From NCBI GenBank assembly GCA_934089255.1, contig CAKOJI010000008.1, positions 1-40,956 on the forward strand: a DNA stretch of 40,956 bases, read 5' to 3'. The notes under the pieces were generated by a model. It saw nothing but the letters and a program-made list of their open reading frames with translations, made no database searches and had not been told where the DNA came from. Each line of letters starts with the position of its first letter. Position 1 is the stretch's first letter. The DNA is from an uncultured Bacilli bacterium (GTDB lineage: Bacteria > Bacillota_I > Bacilli_A > RF39 > UBA660). Shown piece after piece: positions 7,817 through 14,437 of this stretch. The translations under genes were made by a program, and so were the position numbers.

Positions 7817-8629
7817 TCACTCACTTATCATTTTATTTGTTTTTAATTTATCAATTAATGACTCTCTATTAACATATCCACTAATACAATCTACTACTTT
7901 TCCTTTTTTAGTAAATAATGTAAGTGGAGTACCAAAACCATCTGATAATTTAAATTCAGTACCATTACTATTACATTTAGCAGGAACTGTTAAATCCATA
8001 TTAGTAATTTTATCATACTCAGTTTTATCATAACTTAATGAATCAAAGAAATAAATATCTACATCATATTTTTCACTAACAGCATTATAAACTGGTTTAA
8101 ATTTATTACAATAAAAACAATTATCTCTACCAAATACAGCCATAGTTACTTTATCACTTTTTACTAATTTCTTGTAAGCATTAAAATTTTCTGCAACTTT
8201 ATATGTTCTATTACTTTTGTCTATATTACCTAAATAATATATATTTGCATCAGTAATTAAACTTTCTTTATCAAATTTAGAATAAGTTTTTTGTACATCA
8301 CCTTCAATTACAACAGCAACTAAAGTATCTTTACCAAACTCTTTACTAACTTCATCAGGTTTATCAACACTGTAAACACTATATTCAGTTGCATAATCTG
8401 TTTTAGTTAAATCTCTAACTTCTTTTAAACCTTTCTTTTCATTTTTACTAAGTTCACCTACATAAACTATAAATGATTCATCATTTTTTATCTTTTCACT
8501 TATTGAAGTACTATCTAATTTACTTATATTTTGTTTATTAACATAATCGACTATAATTGGTATAAACAATATAACGACTACTACTAAAAATATAATTAAA
8601 CCAACATTTACTTTTTTCTTTTCTTCCAT
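7817..8629 (-). CDS. Membrane-anchored thioredoxin-like protein
   Basis: 270 aa. Residues about 8-28 form a single membrane anchor (VGLIIFLVVVVILFIPIIV), with the rest outside the cell. There appear to be two thioredoxin-like halves. The first (about 45-135) lacks a CxxC. The second has MAVFGRDNCFYCNKFKPVY, where CFYC is the redox pair, and GFGTPLTLFTKKGKVVD with the cis-Pro loop. Two additional cysteines (AKCNSN and VDCISG) could form a structural disulfide. Likely role is extracytoplasmic thiol-disulfide exchange; the substrate is unknown. AGGAGGT precedes the ATG, and the PH-like gene follows four bases after the stop. Confidence 0.8.
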   Translation of the reverse strand: MEEKKKVNVGLIIFLVVVVILFIPIIVDYVNKQNISKLDSTSISEKIKNDESFIVYVGELSKNEKKGLKEVRDLTKTDYATEYSVYSVDKPDEVSKEFGKDTLVAVVIEGDVQKTYSKFDKESLITDANIYYLGNIDKSNRTYKVAENFNAYKKLVKSDKVTMAVFGRDNCFYCNKFKPVYNAVSEKYDVDIYFFDSLSYDKTEYDKITNMDLTVPAKCNSNGTEFKLSDGFGTPLTLFTKKGKVVDCISGYVNRESLIDKLKTNKMISE

Positions 8630-8686
8630 ATCAATAACCTCCTAGGTAAATTGTATCATTTTTTAAAAATAATGTAAATTATTGTA

Positions 8687-8724
8687 AGAAAAAAAGTATT
8701 ATTTTTTATATTTTATAATACTTT
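8687..8724 (-). terminator. Terminator after the 120-aa unknown gene
   Basis: The minus-strand stem AAAGTATTAT / ATAATACTTT (10 bp) with a 12-base loop and a T run contains the stop codon at 8706. Confidence 0.7.
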
Positions 8725-9068
8725 AAATTAGATTGCTCACTCAATTCTTTATCAAGTTCAAAATAATAATATTTTAGAGCATCCATATAATCAGCAAACA
8801 ACATAAATAAATAATCATTAATTTTTAAATTATATTTGTTTTTTATAAAAATAGAATAATTAATAATATTGTCAAAAGAAAAAGCAGTCATATTAAAAAA
8901 ATTCACAATATTTTTTACGTATTTACTATCTTCAGTATTACAATTATTATGAAAATAATATATATCTCTAACTGAATAACACAATTTTAGAAGATATTTA
9001 ATCTCGTCTAAATCACAATTATTTATTAAATTATAAAAAGTACTATTATTAATTTTTTGCAACACCAT
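8706..9068 (-). CDS. Small unknown protein
   Basis: 120 aa, not recognised. It is rich in Asn, Tyr, Phe and Lys and probably all-helical (NLINNCDLDEIKYLLKLCYSV; YLFMLFADYMDALKYYYFELDKEL). There is no signal peptide or clear membrane segment. Four Cys are present without a metal-binding spacing. The segment FADYMDALKYY is loosely like MADYIDSISQL in the broken metallopeptidase gene at 10286-10483; this may be chance. Its start overlaps the end of a small upstream frame by 20 bp. A plausible promoter (9228-9257) and a good terminator flank it. Confidence 0.55.
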   Translation of the reverse strand: MVLQKINNSTFYNLINNCDLDEIKYLLKLCYSVRDIYYFHNNCNTEDSKYVKNIVNFFNMTAFSFDNIINYSIFIKNKYNLKINDYLFMLFADYMDALKYYYFELDKELSEQSNLKYYKI

Positions 9069-9195
9069 TTTTTATTAACGAATCACCATTAAAAATAATA
9101 TTAAAATTTTGTTTTTTTGTTGGATTTATTTTTAATATATTCAAGATATCATTTATTTTATTAGTATCAGTTTTATTTTCAAATATATATAAAAC
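9049..9195 (-). CDS. Possible 48-aa ORF or gene remnant
   Basis: An open frame reads LFYIFENKTDTNKINDIL, continues with ILKINPTKKQ and ends IFNGDSLIKNGVAKN. Its amino-acid use is gene-like, but no ATG or ribosome site is seen; the first possible start is a TTG. It overlaps the start of the 120-aa gene by 20 bp. It could be the upstream member of that operon or the worn 3' end of a longer gene. Confidence 0.25.
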   Translation of the reverse strand, partial: VLYIFENKTDTNKINDILNILKINPTKKQNFNIIFNGDSLIKNGVAKN

Positions 9196-9227
9196 AATAT
9201 AATTTTTTTTAACTAGTATACAATTAA

Positions 9228-9257
9228 ATTATATTATAATTCAAAGTATAAATACAA
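9228..9257 (-). promoter_or_regulatory. Candidate promoter for the 48/120-aa ORFs
   Basis: On the minus strand, -35 TTGTAT (9252-9257) and -10 TATAAT (9228-9233) have an 18-bp spacer. An overlapping alternative is TTGAAT-18-TATACT with its -10 at 9215-9220. Very AT-rich surroundings lower the confidence. Confidence 0.4.
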
Positions 9258-9288
9258 CAGAAAATATTTTGTTTCATAAGATAAAAAA

Positions 9289-9313
9289 CAAAAAAACTAA
9301 CACTTCGGTTAGT
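9289..9313 (-). terminator. Terminator of the candidate small RNA
   Basis: The minus-strand stem ACTAAC / GTTAGT with loop CGAAGT is followed by seven T. It lies about 160 bases after the nearest coding end (9476). Confidence 0.65.
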
Positions 9314-9414
9314 CAGTATATTATCTCAAAAATTGAGTTATTAACTAAATTGGTGCCGACGACGTAGAGGTCTACAACTTTTTCTCGACAATAACGATTC
9401 ATATGAATCAATCT
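9289..9414 (-). ncRNA. Candidate small RNA of about 125 nt, or tRNA-like scar
   Basis: An extended -10 promoter and a strong terminator bracket about 125 non-coding bases on the minus strand. Inside are a perfect palindrome GATTCATATGAATC (9396-9409), an inverted repeat GTAGA-CC-TCTAC, and CTCAA-TTT-TTGAG. The block TACGTCGTCGGCACCA (9351-9366) looks like the 3' end of a tRNA with its CCA. No complete tRNA can be folded around it. It may be an independent RNA, a leader remnant, or an attachment-site scar. Confidence 0.35.
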
Positions 9415-9420
9415 ACATAA

Positions 9421-9449
9421 ATTATAACAAATACAAGAAAAAATGAAAA
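9421..9449 (-). promoter_or_regulatory. Extended -10 promoter of the candidate small RNA
   Basis: On the minus strand, TGTTATAAT (TATAAT at 9421-9426 with an upstream TG) has a weak -35, TTTTCA (9444-9449), 17 bp away. Predicted start is near 9414. Confidence 0.4.
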
Positions 9450-9475
9450 CGCATTTAATTCAATTCTTCAAAAAT

Positions 9476-10483
9476 TCACATTATGTGTCCTGCTGATGTT
9501 TCATTTTGTATTTCTTTAACTTGACTAATTGCATTCATAAAATCTTGTTTTAACCTCTCTGTCGTTAAACAAGCATAAACTTTTTGATAATTTTCCATAA
9601 TATAATCTGGTTCGTAATTTGCAATAAAATTTGATGCTAAATCTCTTTCAGTTTTTTCAATCAATTCATTCTGTATTTGTAAATTTCCAACAAATTTTCT
9701 TCCATCTAGCATTTGTATATTTAATGGAATTCCTGCTAATTGATTACCATAATCTGCAATAATTAGTTTATCAATAGAATATATTTTTTTCTAAATCAAA
9801 CATAAATCCATCAAATTTATTTTTATTATTTGGAAATGCTTCATACATTCCTTTAAGTAATTCGCTACCATCACTTCTAAAACCTAAAGCTAATATTTGA
9901 TTTAAAGGTATTCCCATGGAATAAGACATTAATAATAAAATATTACCATTCAATTGATATTCTGATAAAGGCCTGTTAACAATATGATTTTTTTGCCCTC
10001 TAACTATACCTGATTGTTCTCTATATTGTATATTTGTTCCTTTAGATACATGGTACAAAATTCCAGCTGTATACTGTGTTGCACCTTCAGTTAAAAACAT
10101 TCCATCTTTACCATTATAAAAAGAGCATTGTTCTTGACCATTAATTATCCTTGTTTGAATTGCATGAGTTAATTCATGAAAAAAATATAATTTATTAGTT
10201 TCATAATCAAGTGATGAATTCATTGTAATTCTATCTTCATCAGTTCTCCCATGTATTCCACCAATATTTTCTTCACTTACTTGCTTTAAAACATCTGGTA
10301 GCATTTTGCAATATTCATGGCATTTAGATATAAACCACCCTCATAGTCTAATTGACTTATTGAATCAATATAATCAGCCATCAATATAAAATATTTATCC
10401 GAAATACTATAATTAATATTATTATATTGCTGTTTAATTGCATCTACTAAACCACTACTAATTAATTCTTGTTCTCTAGTCAT
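9476..10483 (-). pseudogene. HExxH zinc metallopeptidase-like gene broken by two frameshifts
   Basis: Three consecutive frames (10286-10483, 9771-10304, 9476-9712) read as one protein of about 330 aa once two single-base changes are undone. One is a missing A in the AAAA run near 10303. The other is an extra A in the AAAAAAA run near 9785. The repaired joins read NAMNIAK-MLPDVLKQVSE and FDLEK-IYSIDKLIIADYGNQ, the latter running on into MLDGRKF. The active-site helix FFHELTHAIQ gives HExxH. A downstream Glu in LTEGATQYTAG is placed like the third ligand of gluzincins. There is no signal peptide. I do not know the family; association with mobile and conflict-type genes suggests an effector or toxin. 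The N-terminal ATG has AAGGAA upstream and sits 12 bases after the 79-aa gene. Confidence 0.7.
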
Positions 10484-10495
10484 AATGTTTATTCC

Positions 10496-10735
10496 TTAAT
10501 ATAAATTACCATTATTCATATCATCTTCAAAATTTGGATATAACAATTTATCTAATATATCTTCATTTTTTTCTAAACATTCTTTAATTGCATCTATTGT
10601 TTTTTCCTTAGTTCTAGATGGAACAGCTACATAAGCATTTTTACCAAACTTTTCTTTATATAATTCACAATATTTAACAAATTCTTTATCTAAATCAATT
10701 TGCTCTGGTAAAGGTTTATTAATAAATTCATTCAT
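10496..10735 (-). CDS. Small acidic protein of the island, unknown function
   Basis: 79 aa: MNEFINKPLPEQIDLDKEFV then KYCELYKEKFGKNAYVAVPSRTKEKTIDAIKECLEKNEDILDKLLYPNF. It has a charged helical character, no membrane segment and no motif I recognise. It sits eight bases after the ADP-ribosylglycohydrolase stop and 12 bases before the metallopeptidase start, so the three form an operon. Size and position between two enzymes would fit an immunity, adaptor or substrate protein. That is inference. Confidence 0.6.
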   Translation of the reverse strand: MNEFINKPLPEQIDLDKEFVKYCELYKEKFGKNAYVAVPSRTKEKTIDAIKECLEKNEDILDKLLYPNFEDDMNNGNLY

Positions 10736-10743
10736 ATAAACAT

Positions 10744-11835
10744 TTAAACTTCTTGATCACCCTTCATTTTATCATTCCTTTCACCATAAACATATTTACT
10801 TTCCCAATAATCATCTTTGTTATTACTATATTCTCCAATTGGAATTTCTGTTGCTAAATCTTCTGCTATGTCATATATAACATCTTTTAACTCAAGGTTA
10901 TCAATATAATATTTTGGTATTGAATCATAACCTAAATATACTCCCATTATATTTCCAGTAACTGAACCTGTTGAATCACTATCTCCATCGTGATTAACAG
11001 AACATATAATAGCATCTTCAAAACTATTTTTATATTTTAAACACGAATAAATTGCAATTGCAAAAGTTTCTTCTGCAACCCATCCTTCACCAAGTTCACT
11101 AATTGCATCTATATCTAATTTATTTTTTTTACTTAATTTAATTGCTTTTTCAATTAATTCAATAAAATAATCATTATATTTTTTATCATATACATTAAAT
11201 TTTTCTTTATATTGTTGTATTGCTTTTTGTAAAGATTCTTCAATATCTAGATTATCATTTAATATGAAATAAATCATTGTTGCAAAAACATAAGAAGGTA
11301 TATTCCCAAGTGGATGACCATGTGTAATAGCACTTACTTCTGCTGCAAATCTACCAGCATTTTCTGGATTATTCATATATAATCCAATAGGTGCAACTCT
11401 CATTATTCCTCCACAACCTTTACTATCATTAATAGGCTCTTTAATAGTTCCTTTTTTACCAGAAGATAATGCACTTATGCACGTATTTCCAGGTGCTCTT
11501 GGTATATTTAATTCTTTAATATTTTTTATCCATGACATTTTTATATTATGATTATTTGTATTATTTTGTGTATCTAGCCAATCTAAATATGCTTCATATA
11601 CAGCATCTGTAAGTAATGGGGCAATACCTCTTAAACTACCTCTTGTTTCTCTCCAAATTAGACCATTTGCTGTAAAAAGTGTCATTTGAGTATCATCTGA
11701 AATAATTCCAAAATCATTTAAATATTTTGTAATTTCTTTATTTTTTATTCCTCTTTTAAATTCAATTTGATACCCTAATGCATCTCCAATAGCACCACCC
11801 ATTAAACAGCCAATAATTTTATCTTTTCTATTCAT
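10744..11835 (-). CDS. ADP-ribosylglycohydrolase family protein (DraG-like)
   Basis: About 363 aa and apparently intact. Enzymes of this family remove ADP-ribose from proteins or small molecules using two Mg2+ ions. All expected motifs are present: GCLMGGAIGDALG near the N-terminus, ISDDTQMTL (metal ligands; about 45-55), GCGGIMRVAP, HGHP, and NHDGDSDSTGSVTGN (second metal cluster; about 280-295). The preferred ATG (11833-11835) has AGGTGG eight bases upstream; a GTG 12 bases earlier is less likely. The first base after the recombinase remnant's stop is only about 22 bp upstream. It heads the three-gene operon of the island. It may reverse an ADP-ribosylation toxin or nucleotide modification; no ADP-ribosyltransferase is seen nearby. 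Confidence 0.92.
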   Translation of the reverse strand: MNRKDKIIGCLMGGAIGDALGYQIEFKRGIKNKEITKYLNDFGIISDDTQMTLFTANGLIWRETRGSLRGIAPLLTDAVYEAYLDWLDTQNNTNNHNIKMSWIKNIKELNIPRAPGNTCISALSSGKKGTIKEPINDSKGCGGIMRVAPIGLYMNNPENAGRFAAEVSAITHGHPLGNIPSYVFATMIYFILNDNLDIEESLQKAIQQYKEKFNVYDKKYNDYFIELIEKAIKLSKKNKLDIDAISELGEGWVAEETFAIAIYSCLKYKNSFEDAIICSVNHDGDSDSTGSVTGNIMGVYLGYDSIPKYYIDNLELKDVIYDIAEDLATEIPIGEYSNNKDDYWESKYVYGERNDKMKGDQEV

Positions 11836-11856
11836 ATATAACACCACCTTACTATT

Positions 11857-12386
11857 TTAGTATAACATATTTAATGTAAAAGCCAAAACTTCGTTGATAT
11901 ATGCTTCTTTAATTCTTTCAAATTTAGATTTTTGATTCTTTAATTCCTTTTGTAATTCTTCGGTTGGATTTTCAATTTTTTGTTTTATCATAGGTAAAAA
12001 AATTGATTTACTATTGAGTCATATTCAACAATAGAATCCATATATTCATCAATTATTTTTTCTATTTCATTTTCTTTATAAGTTATTTTGCAATCATTAC
12101 AATAATAGTAATAATAAGAATTATTATTCTTTTTAGTAGTTGCTTTTCCACCAAGTATTCTTTTACATTTTGGACATTTTAATTTTTGCATAAATAGATA
12201 AGTTAATTTTCTTTGAAAACTTCTTTGATTCTTTTTCTTTTGAACTTGGCATTCTTCCCAAAACTCTTTTGTAACCAAAGGTTCAACTACATCAAAATAA
12301 TAAGTAGGTTTCTTCGTTCTTTTACCATGAACAAAATCTCCTTTATATATCTCGCTTTCTAATAAAAGACGGATACTGCTTGTCAT
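11857..12386 (-). pseudogene. Large serine recombinase, C-terminal remnant with frameshift
   Basis: The frame begins MTSSIRLLLESEIYKGDFVH and continues GKRTKKPTYYFDVVEPLVTKEFWEE, the end of the recombinase domain (PF07508). Next is the zinc ribbon LKCPKCKRILGG ... YYCNDC. The catalytic N-terminal resolvase domain, with its active Ser, is missing. The frame stops at 11988. One extra T in the T7 run (about 11996-12002) would restore it into PMIKQKIENPTEELQKELKN then QKSKFERIKEAYINEV, the typical C-terminal coiled coil, which itself is cut off by the stop at 11857. The protein is inactive as read. Confidence 0.85.
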
Positions 12387-12430
12387 TTATTGGTTACTTA
12401 TAATAATAGTTTTTATTTCAAAATCAAGAC

Positions 12431-12703
12431 CTATGCTTGTTTTATATAATCATCAAGTTCTGATAATTTAATCTTTTTACCTAAATTATTAACATATATA
12501 TCACTTGAATAATTAAATGCTAGATATAGATTGTTTTTAATATATATTCTATGTGGCTCAATATAAGCTAAATTAGTTTTATCAATTCTTCTAATACTAC
12601 CATTTATTATTATTGGAATAGTATTACAAAAATCACATATTACTCTTAACCTCGTTTCTAAAGATTCTTCAATTTCAATTTCTTCTTTAATAATATTTAC
12701 CAT
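12431..12703 (-). CDS. Unknown small island protein
   Basis: 90 aa from the preferred ATG (12701-12703), which has AAAGGA seven bases upstream. Sequence MVNIIKEEIEIEESLETRLR is acidic at first, then VICDFCNTIPIIINGSIRRID and beta-like strands (HRIYIKNNLYLAFNYSSDIYV), ending KLSELDDYIKQA. A single CDFC pair could bind metal with a partner. I do not recognise it. It lies between the recombinase remnant and the tmRNA gene on the same strand and probably belongs to the mobile element. Confidence 0.5.
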   Translation of the reverse strand: MVNIIKEEIEIEESLETRLRVICDFCNTIPIIINGSIRRIDKTNLAYIEPHRIYIKNNLYLAFNYSSDIYVNNLGKKIKLSELDDYIKQA

Positions 12704-12738
12704 AGACAAATCCTTTCTATGATTTTTTCAAAAAAACG

Positions 12739-12764
12739 AAAAAATCAATCATTTCTGATTGATT
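12739..12764 (-). terminator. Terminator of the tmRNA gene
   Basis: A perfect 9-bp minus-strand stem AATCAATCA / TGATTGATT with loop GAAA is followed by six T. It lies about 40 bases downstream of the mature tmRNA 3' end. Confidence 0.8.
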
Positions 12765-12776
12765 CATATATTTAAA

Positions 12777-12793
12777 GTTCGAATAGTTCGAAC
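12777..12793. repeat. Short inverted repeat beside the tmRNA 3' end
   Basis: GTTCGAA-TAG-TTCGAAC has 7-bp arms and is only 12 bases from the encoded CCA of ssrA. It could be part of 3'-end processing, a protein site or an old recombination site. Confidence 0.4.
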
Positions 12794-12804
12794 AGATTCG
12801 CCAA

Positions 12805-13160
12805 TGGTGGAGCCGGCGAGAATTGAACTCGCGTCCAAAATACTTTCATATTTAATATCTACAAGTTTAGTTAGCGATAATATTCATTAACAAAAAAAAT
12901 GCTAACACTCTATTTGCTAATATAGTTTAAAAAAATTCATTAATTACTCTAAACAAAATAATTAACATATCTTATATATATGAACCTAGATCAAACCTAT
13001 AAGAAAATCTGATTTCGGTGCTTTATTGCCAAATTAGGCAAATGCTAAAGCGTTATTATTAAATGTTTTGTCAGTTAATTTAAACTGTTTTACTAATTAA
13101 GGAATAGTACACCACTTGCAATTAAATAGAAACATATCCTGTCGAAACCTTTACGACCCC
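12805..13160 (-). ncRNA. ssrA: tmRNA (ssrA)
   Basis: About 356 nt. The 5' end GGGGTCG pairs with CGGCTCC before the encoded ACCA, forming the tRNA-like acceptor. GTTTCGACAGG near the 5' end and GCGAGTTCAATTCTCGC (T arm) are hallmark tmRNA blocks. tmRNA rescues stalled ribosomes with SmpB and adds a degradation tag. After TTAACT the reading frame is most likely GAC AAA ACA TTT ... GCC TAA, giving the tag DKTFNNNALAFA. The last residues, ALAFA, sit between the usual Bacillota ALAA and the Mollicutes YAFA endings. The resume codon is inferred by alignment to known tmRNAs. Confidence 0.95.
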
Positions 13161-13183
13161 AAGTACACTATAATATATCACAT

Positions 13184-13483
13184 TTAATTATTATCATCAA
13201 CTATCTTAATTATTAGTTCTCCTTCTTTACTATACAAATACTTTTCACGAGCATACTTTGCAACATAATCAGGATCTTGTAATTTAACCAAATCTTTTTC
13301 TAATATTTCCTTATTAGATACTAATTTAGAATATTTTTTTTCTAATTCTTTAGTATCTTTTTTATTTTGTAATATTTGTTTCCAATATGTAATAGTACTA
13401 TAAGACATATATCCAACTAATAAAACAAAAATTGAAAATAACAACAATAATCTTCTTTTAGCTCCCTTATTTACCTTTTTCAT
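13184..13483 (-). CDS. divIC: DivIC / septum formation initiator (FtsB-like)
   Basis: About 99 aa from the preferred ATG, which has GGTGGA just upstream; an ATG 12 bases earlier (13495) is possible. The architecture is a short basic cytoplasmic tail, one membrane segment (about 14-33, LLLLFSIFVLLVGYMSY), then an external coiled coil (KKDTKELEKKYSKLVSNKEI). The conserved end is LQDPDYVAKYAREKYLYSKEGE. DivIC forms the FtsL-DivIB-DivIC trimer that activates septal wall synthesis. The yabP-yabQ-divIC order of Bacillus is retained. Confidence 0.88.
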   Translation of the reverse strand: MKKVNKGAKRRLLLLFSIFVLLVGYMSYSTITYWKQILQNKKDTKELEKKYSKLVSNKEILEKDLVKLQDPDYVAKYAREKYLYSKEGELIIKIVDDNN

Positions 13484-13528
13484 ATCTTCCACCATAATTA
13501 ATATACCACAAAAAAAATAAATATAAAG

Positions 13529-13750
13529 TTATTTATAAATAAAAATGTAAATAAATGTAAATATTATAATTAAATAATTATATAAATTAAAACTACCATC
13601 AAACAAATAATAATACATAACTATATAACCAATAAAACTAGAAAACAACATTATATACTTTATAATATTAAAAAGTTTTAATTTTTTTAACAATACAAAA
13701 ATGACACTCCAATATAAAAAAGTAATTAATATATTAATAAATATTTTCAT
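13529..13750 (-). CDS. yabQ: YabQ-like small membrane protein
   Basis: 73 aa, three hydrophobic segments covering nearly the whole protein. Sequence identity to YabQ cannot be judged by eye because the protein is so hydrophobic. The assignment rests on position: its start overlaps the yabP stop by four bases (ATGA), and divIC follows. In B. subtilis YabQ is a forespore-envelope membrane protein needed for cortex formation. It is shorter than typical YabQ. Confidence 0.55.
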   Translation of the reverse strand: MKIFINILITFLYWSVIFVLLKKLKLFNIIKYIMLFSSFIGYIVMYYYLFDGSFNLYNYLIIIFTFIYIFIYK

Positions 13751-14034
13751 TTAAATAATTTACTAAAGAAACCATTTTCTTTTTCTCCATCTATACCTTC
13801 TAAATAAGTAACACTATTTATTTTTCCTTTTATACAAATATTACCATCATTAGTATCTAATTTTATTAGTTCTAAATTACTACCTTTTATATTTATATTA
13901 CCCATTACAGTATTTATTAAAAATTCATTTTCATTAAAATTATGTACCTTTTTAGTACCACTAATAAAAATATTACTTCTTTCTAGTATCTTTACACTAT
14001 GACTTATAACATTACTATCAAAATTATTTTCCAT
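13747..14034 (-). CDS. yabP: Sporulation protein YabP family
   Basis: 95 aa. SHSVKILERSNIFISGTKKV then HNFNENEFLINTVMGNINIKGSNLELIKLDTNDGNICIKGKINSVTY is the compact beta-rich YabP/YqfC fold, with the conserved T-x-MG-x-(L/I)-x-IKG-x-xL core. A C-terminal extension (GEKENGFFSKLFK) is charged. AGGTGAT precedes the ATG. In Bacillus YabP is made in the mother cell and required for spore cortex. It is followed directly by the yabQ-like gene and divIC. Confidence 0.85.
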   Translation of the reverse strand: MENNFDSNVISHSVKILERSNIFISGTKKVHNFNENEFLINTVMGNINIKGSNLELIKLDTNDGNICIKGKINSVTYLEGIDGEKENGFFSKLFK

Positions 14035-14078
14035 TGTATCACCTATTAAATTATATACATTACGTATATTTTAATAAC

Positions 14079-14100
14079 AAAAAAACCACAATTTGTGGTT
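14079..14100 (-). terminator. Terminator after spoVG
   Basis: The minus-strand stem AACCAC / GTGGTT with a five-base loop and seven T begins six bases after the spoVG stop. Confidence 0.8.
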
Positions 14101-14105
14101 AATAA

Positions 14106-14372
14106 TTATTCAGCTTTATTATAAGCATCAATTATAGCATCTTCAAACATTTTTCTAGCATCAGAATTAATAGGATGAGCTATATCTTTATATTCTCCAG
14201 TAGCTGTTTTTCTACTAGGCATAGCTATAAATAAACCATTATCTCCTTCAATAATTCTAATGTCATGAACTGCGAATGAGTCATCTAATAAAATTGATGC
14301 CTTTCCTTTCATTCTAGAGCCTTCTTTTTCAACTTTTTTTACATTTACAGATGTTATTTTCATAATTAACAT
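14106..14372 (-). CDS. spoVG: SpoVG, RNA-binding regulator
   Basis: 88 aa (or 85 from the ATG at 14361-14363, which gives the family's usual start MKITSVNVKKV). KGKASILLDDSFAVHDIRIIEG and LFIAMPSRKTATGEYKDIAHPIN are nearly invariant SpoVG blocks, ending RKMFEDAIIDAY. SpoVG is a small nucleic-acid-binding regulator affecting sporulation, septation and virulence in Bacillota. AAAGGAG lies three bases before the first ATG and twelve before the second, so the start is undecided. It has its own terminator and probably its own promoter. Confidence 0.95.
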   Translation of the reverse strand: MLIMKITSVNVKKVEKEGSRMKGKASILLDDSFAVHDIRIIEGDNGLFIAMPSRKTATGEYKDIAHPINSDARKMFEDAIIDAYNKAE

Positions 14373-14437
14373 GCACTCCTTTCAAGTTATATAAACTCTA
14401 ACTACATTTTATACTATATTTTAAATAAATGCAAGCA

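Larger units (their letters stand above)
9289..12739. mobile_element. Decaying accessory island downstream of ssrA
   Basis: This block interrupts an otherwise housekeeping region. It contains a serine-recombinase remnant, an ADP-ribosylglycohydrolase, two unknown small genes, a doubly frameshifted metallopeptidase and a tRNA-3'-end-like scar. The right edge lies at or just before the tmRNA terminator (12739-12764); the left edge is taken at the terminator near 9289. No convincing direct repeat marks the ends, so the boundaries are estimates. Confidence 0.5.

Noticed and set aside
9351..9425. Complete tRNA gene on the minus strand ending GTCGGCACCA
   Set aside because: No matching 5' acceptor GCCGAC, D arm or anticodon arm can be found upstream; only a tail-like fragment exists.
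9401..12769. 13-bp inverted repeat GATTGATTCATAT (12757-12769) / ATATGAATCAATC (9401-9413) flanking the island
   Set aside because: One copy is part of the tmRNA terminator and the other of a palindrome in the candidate small RNA. In DNA this AT-rich such a match can easily arise by chance, so I do not call terminal repeats.
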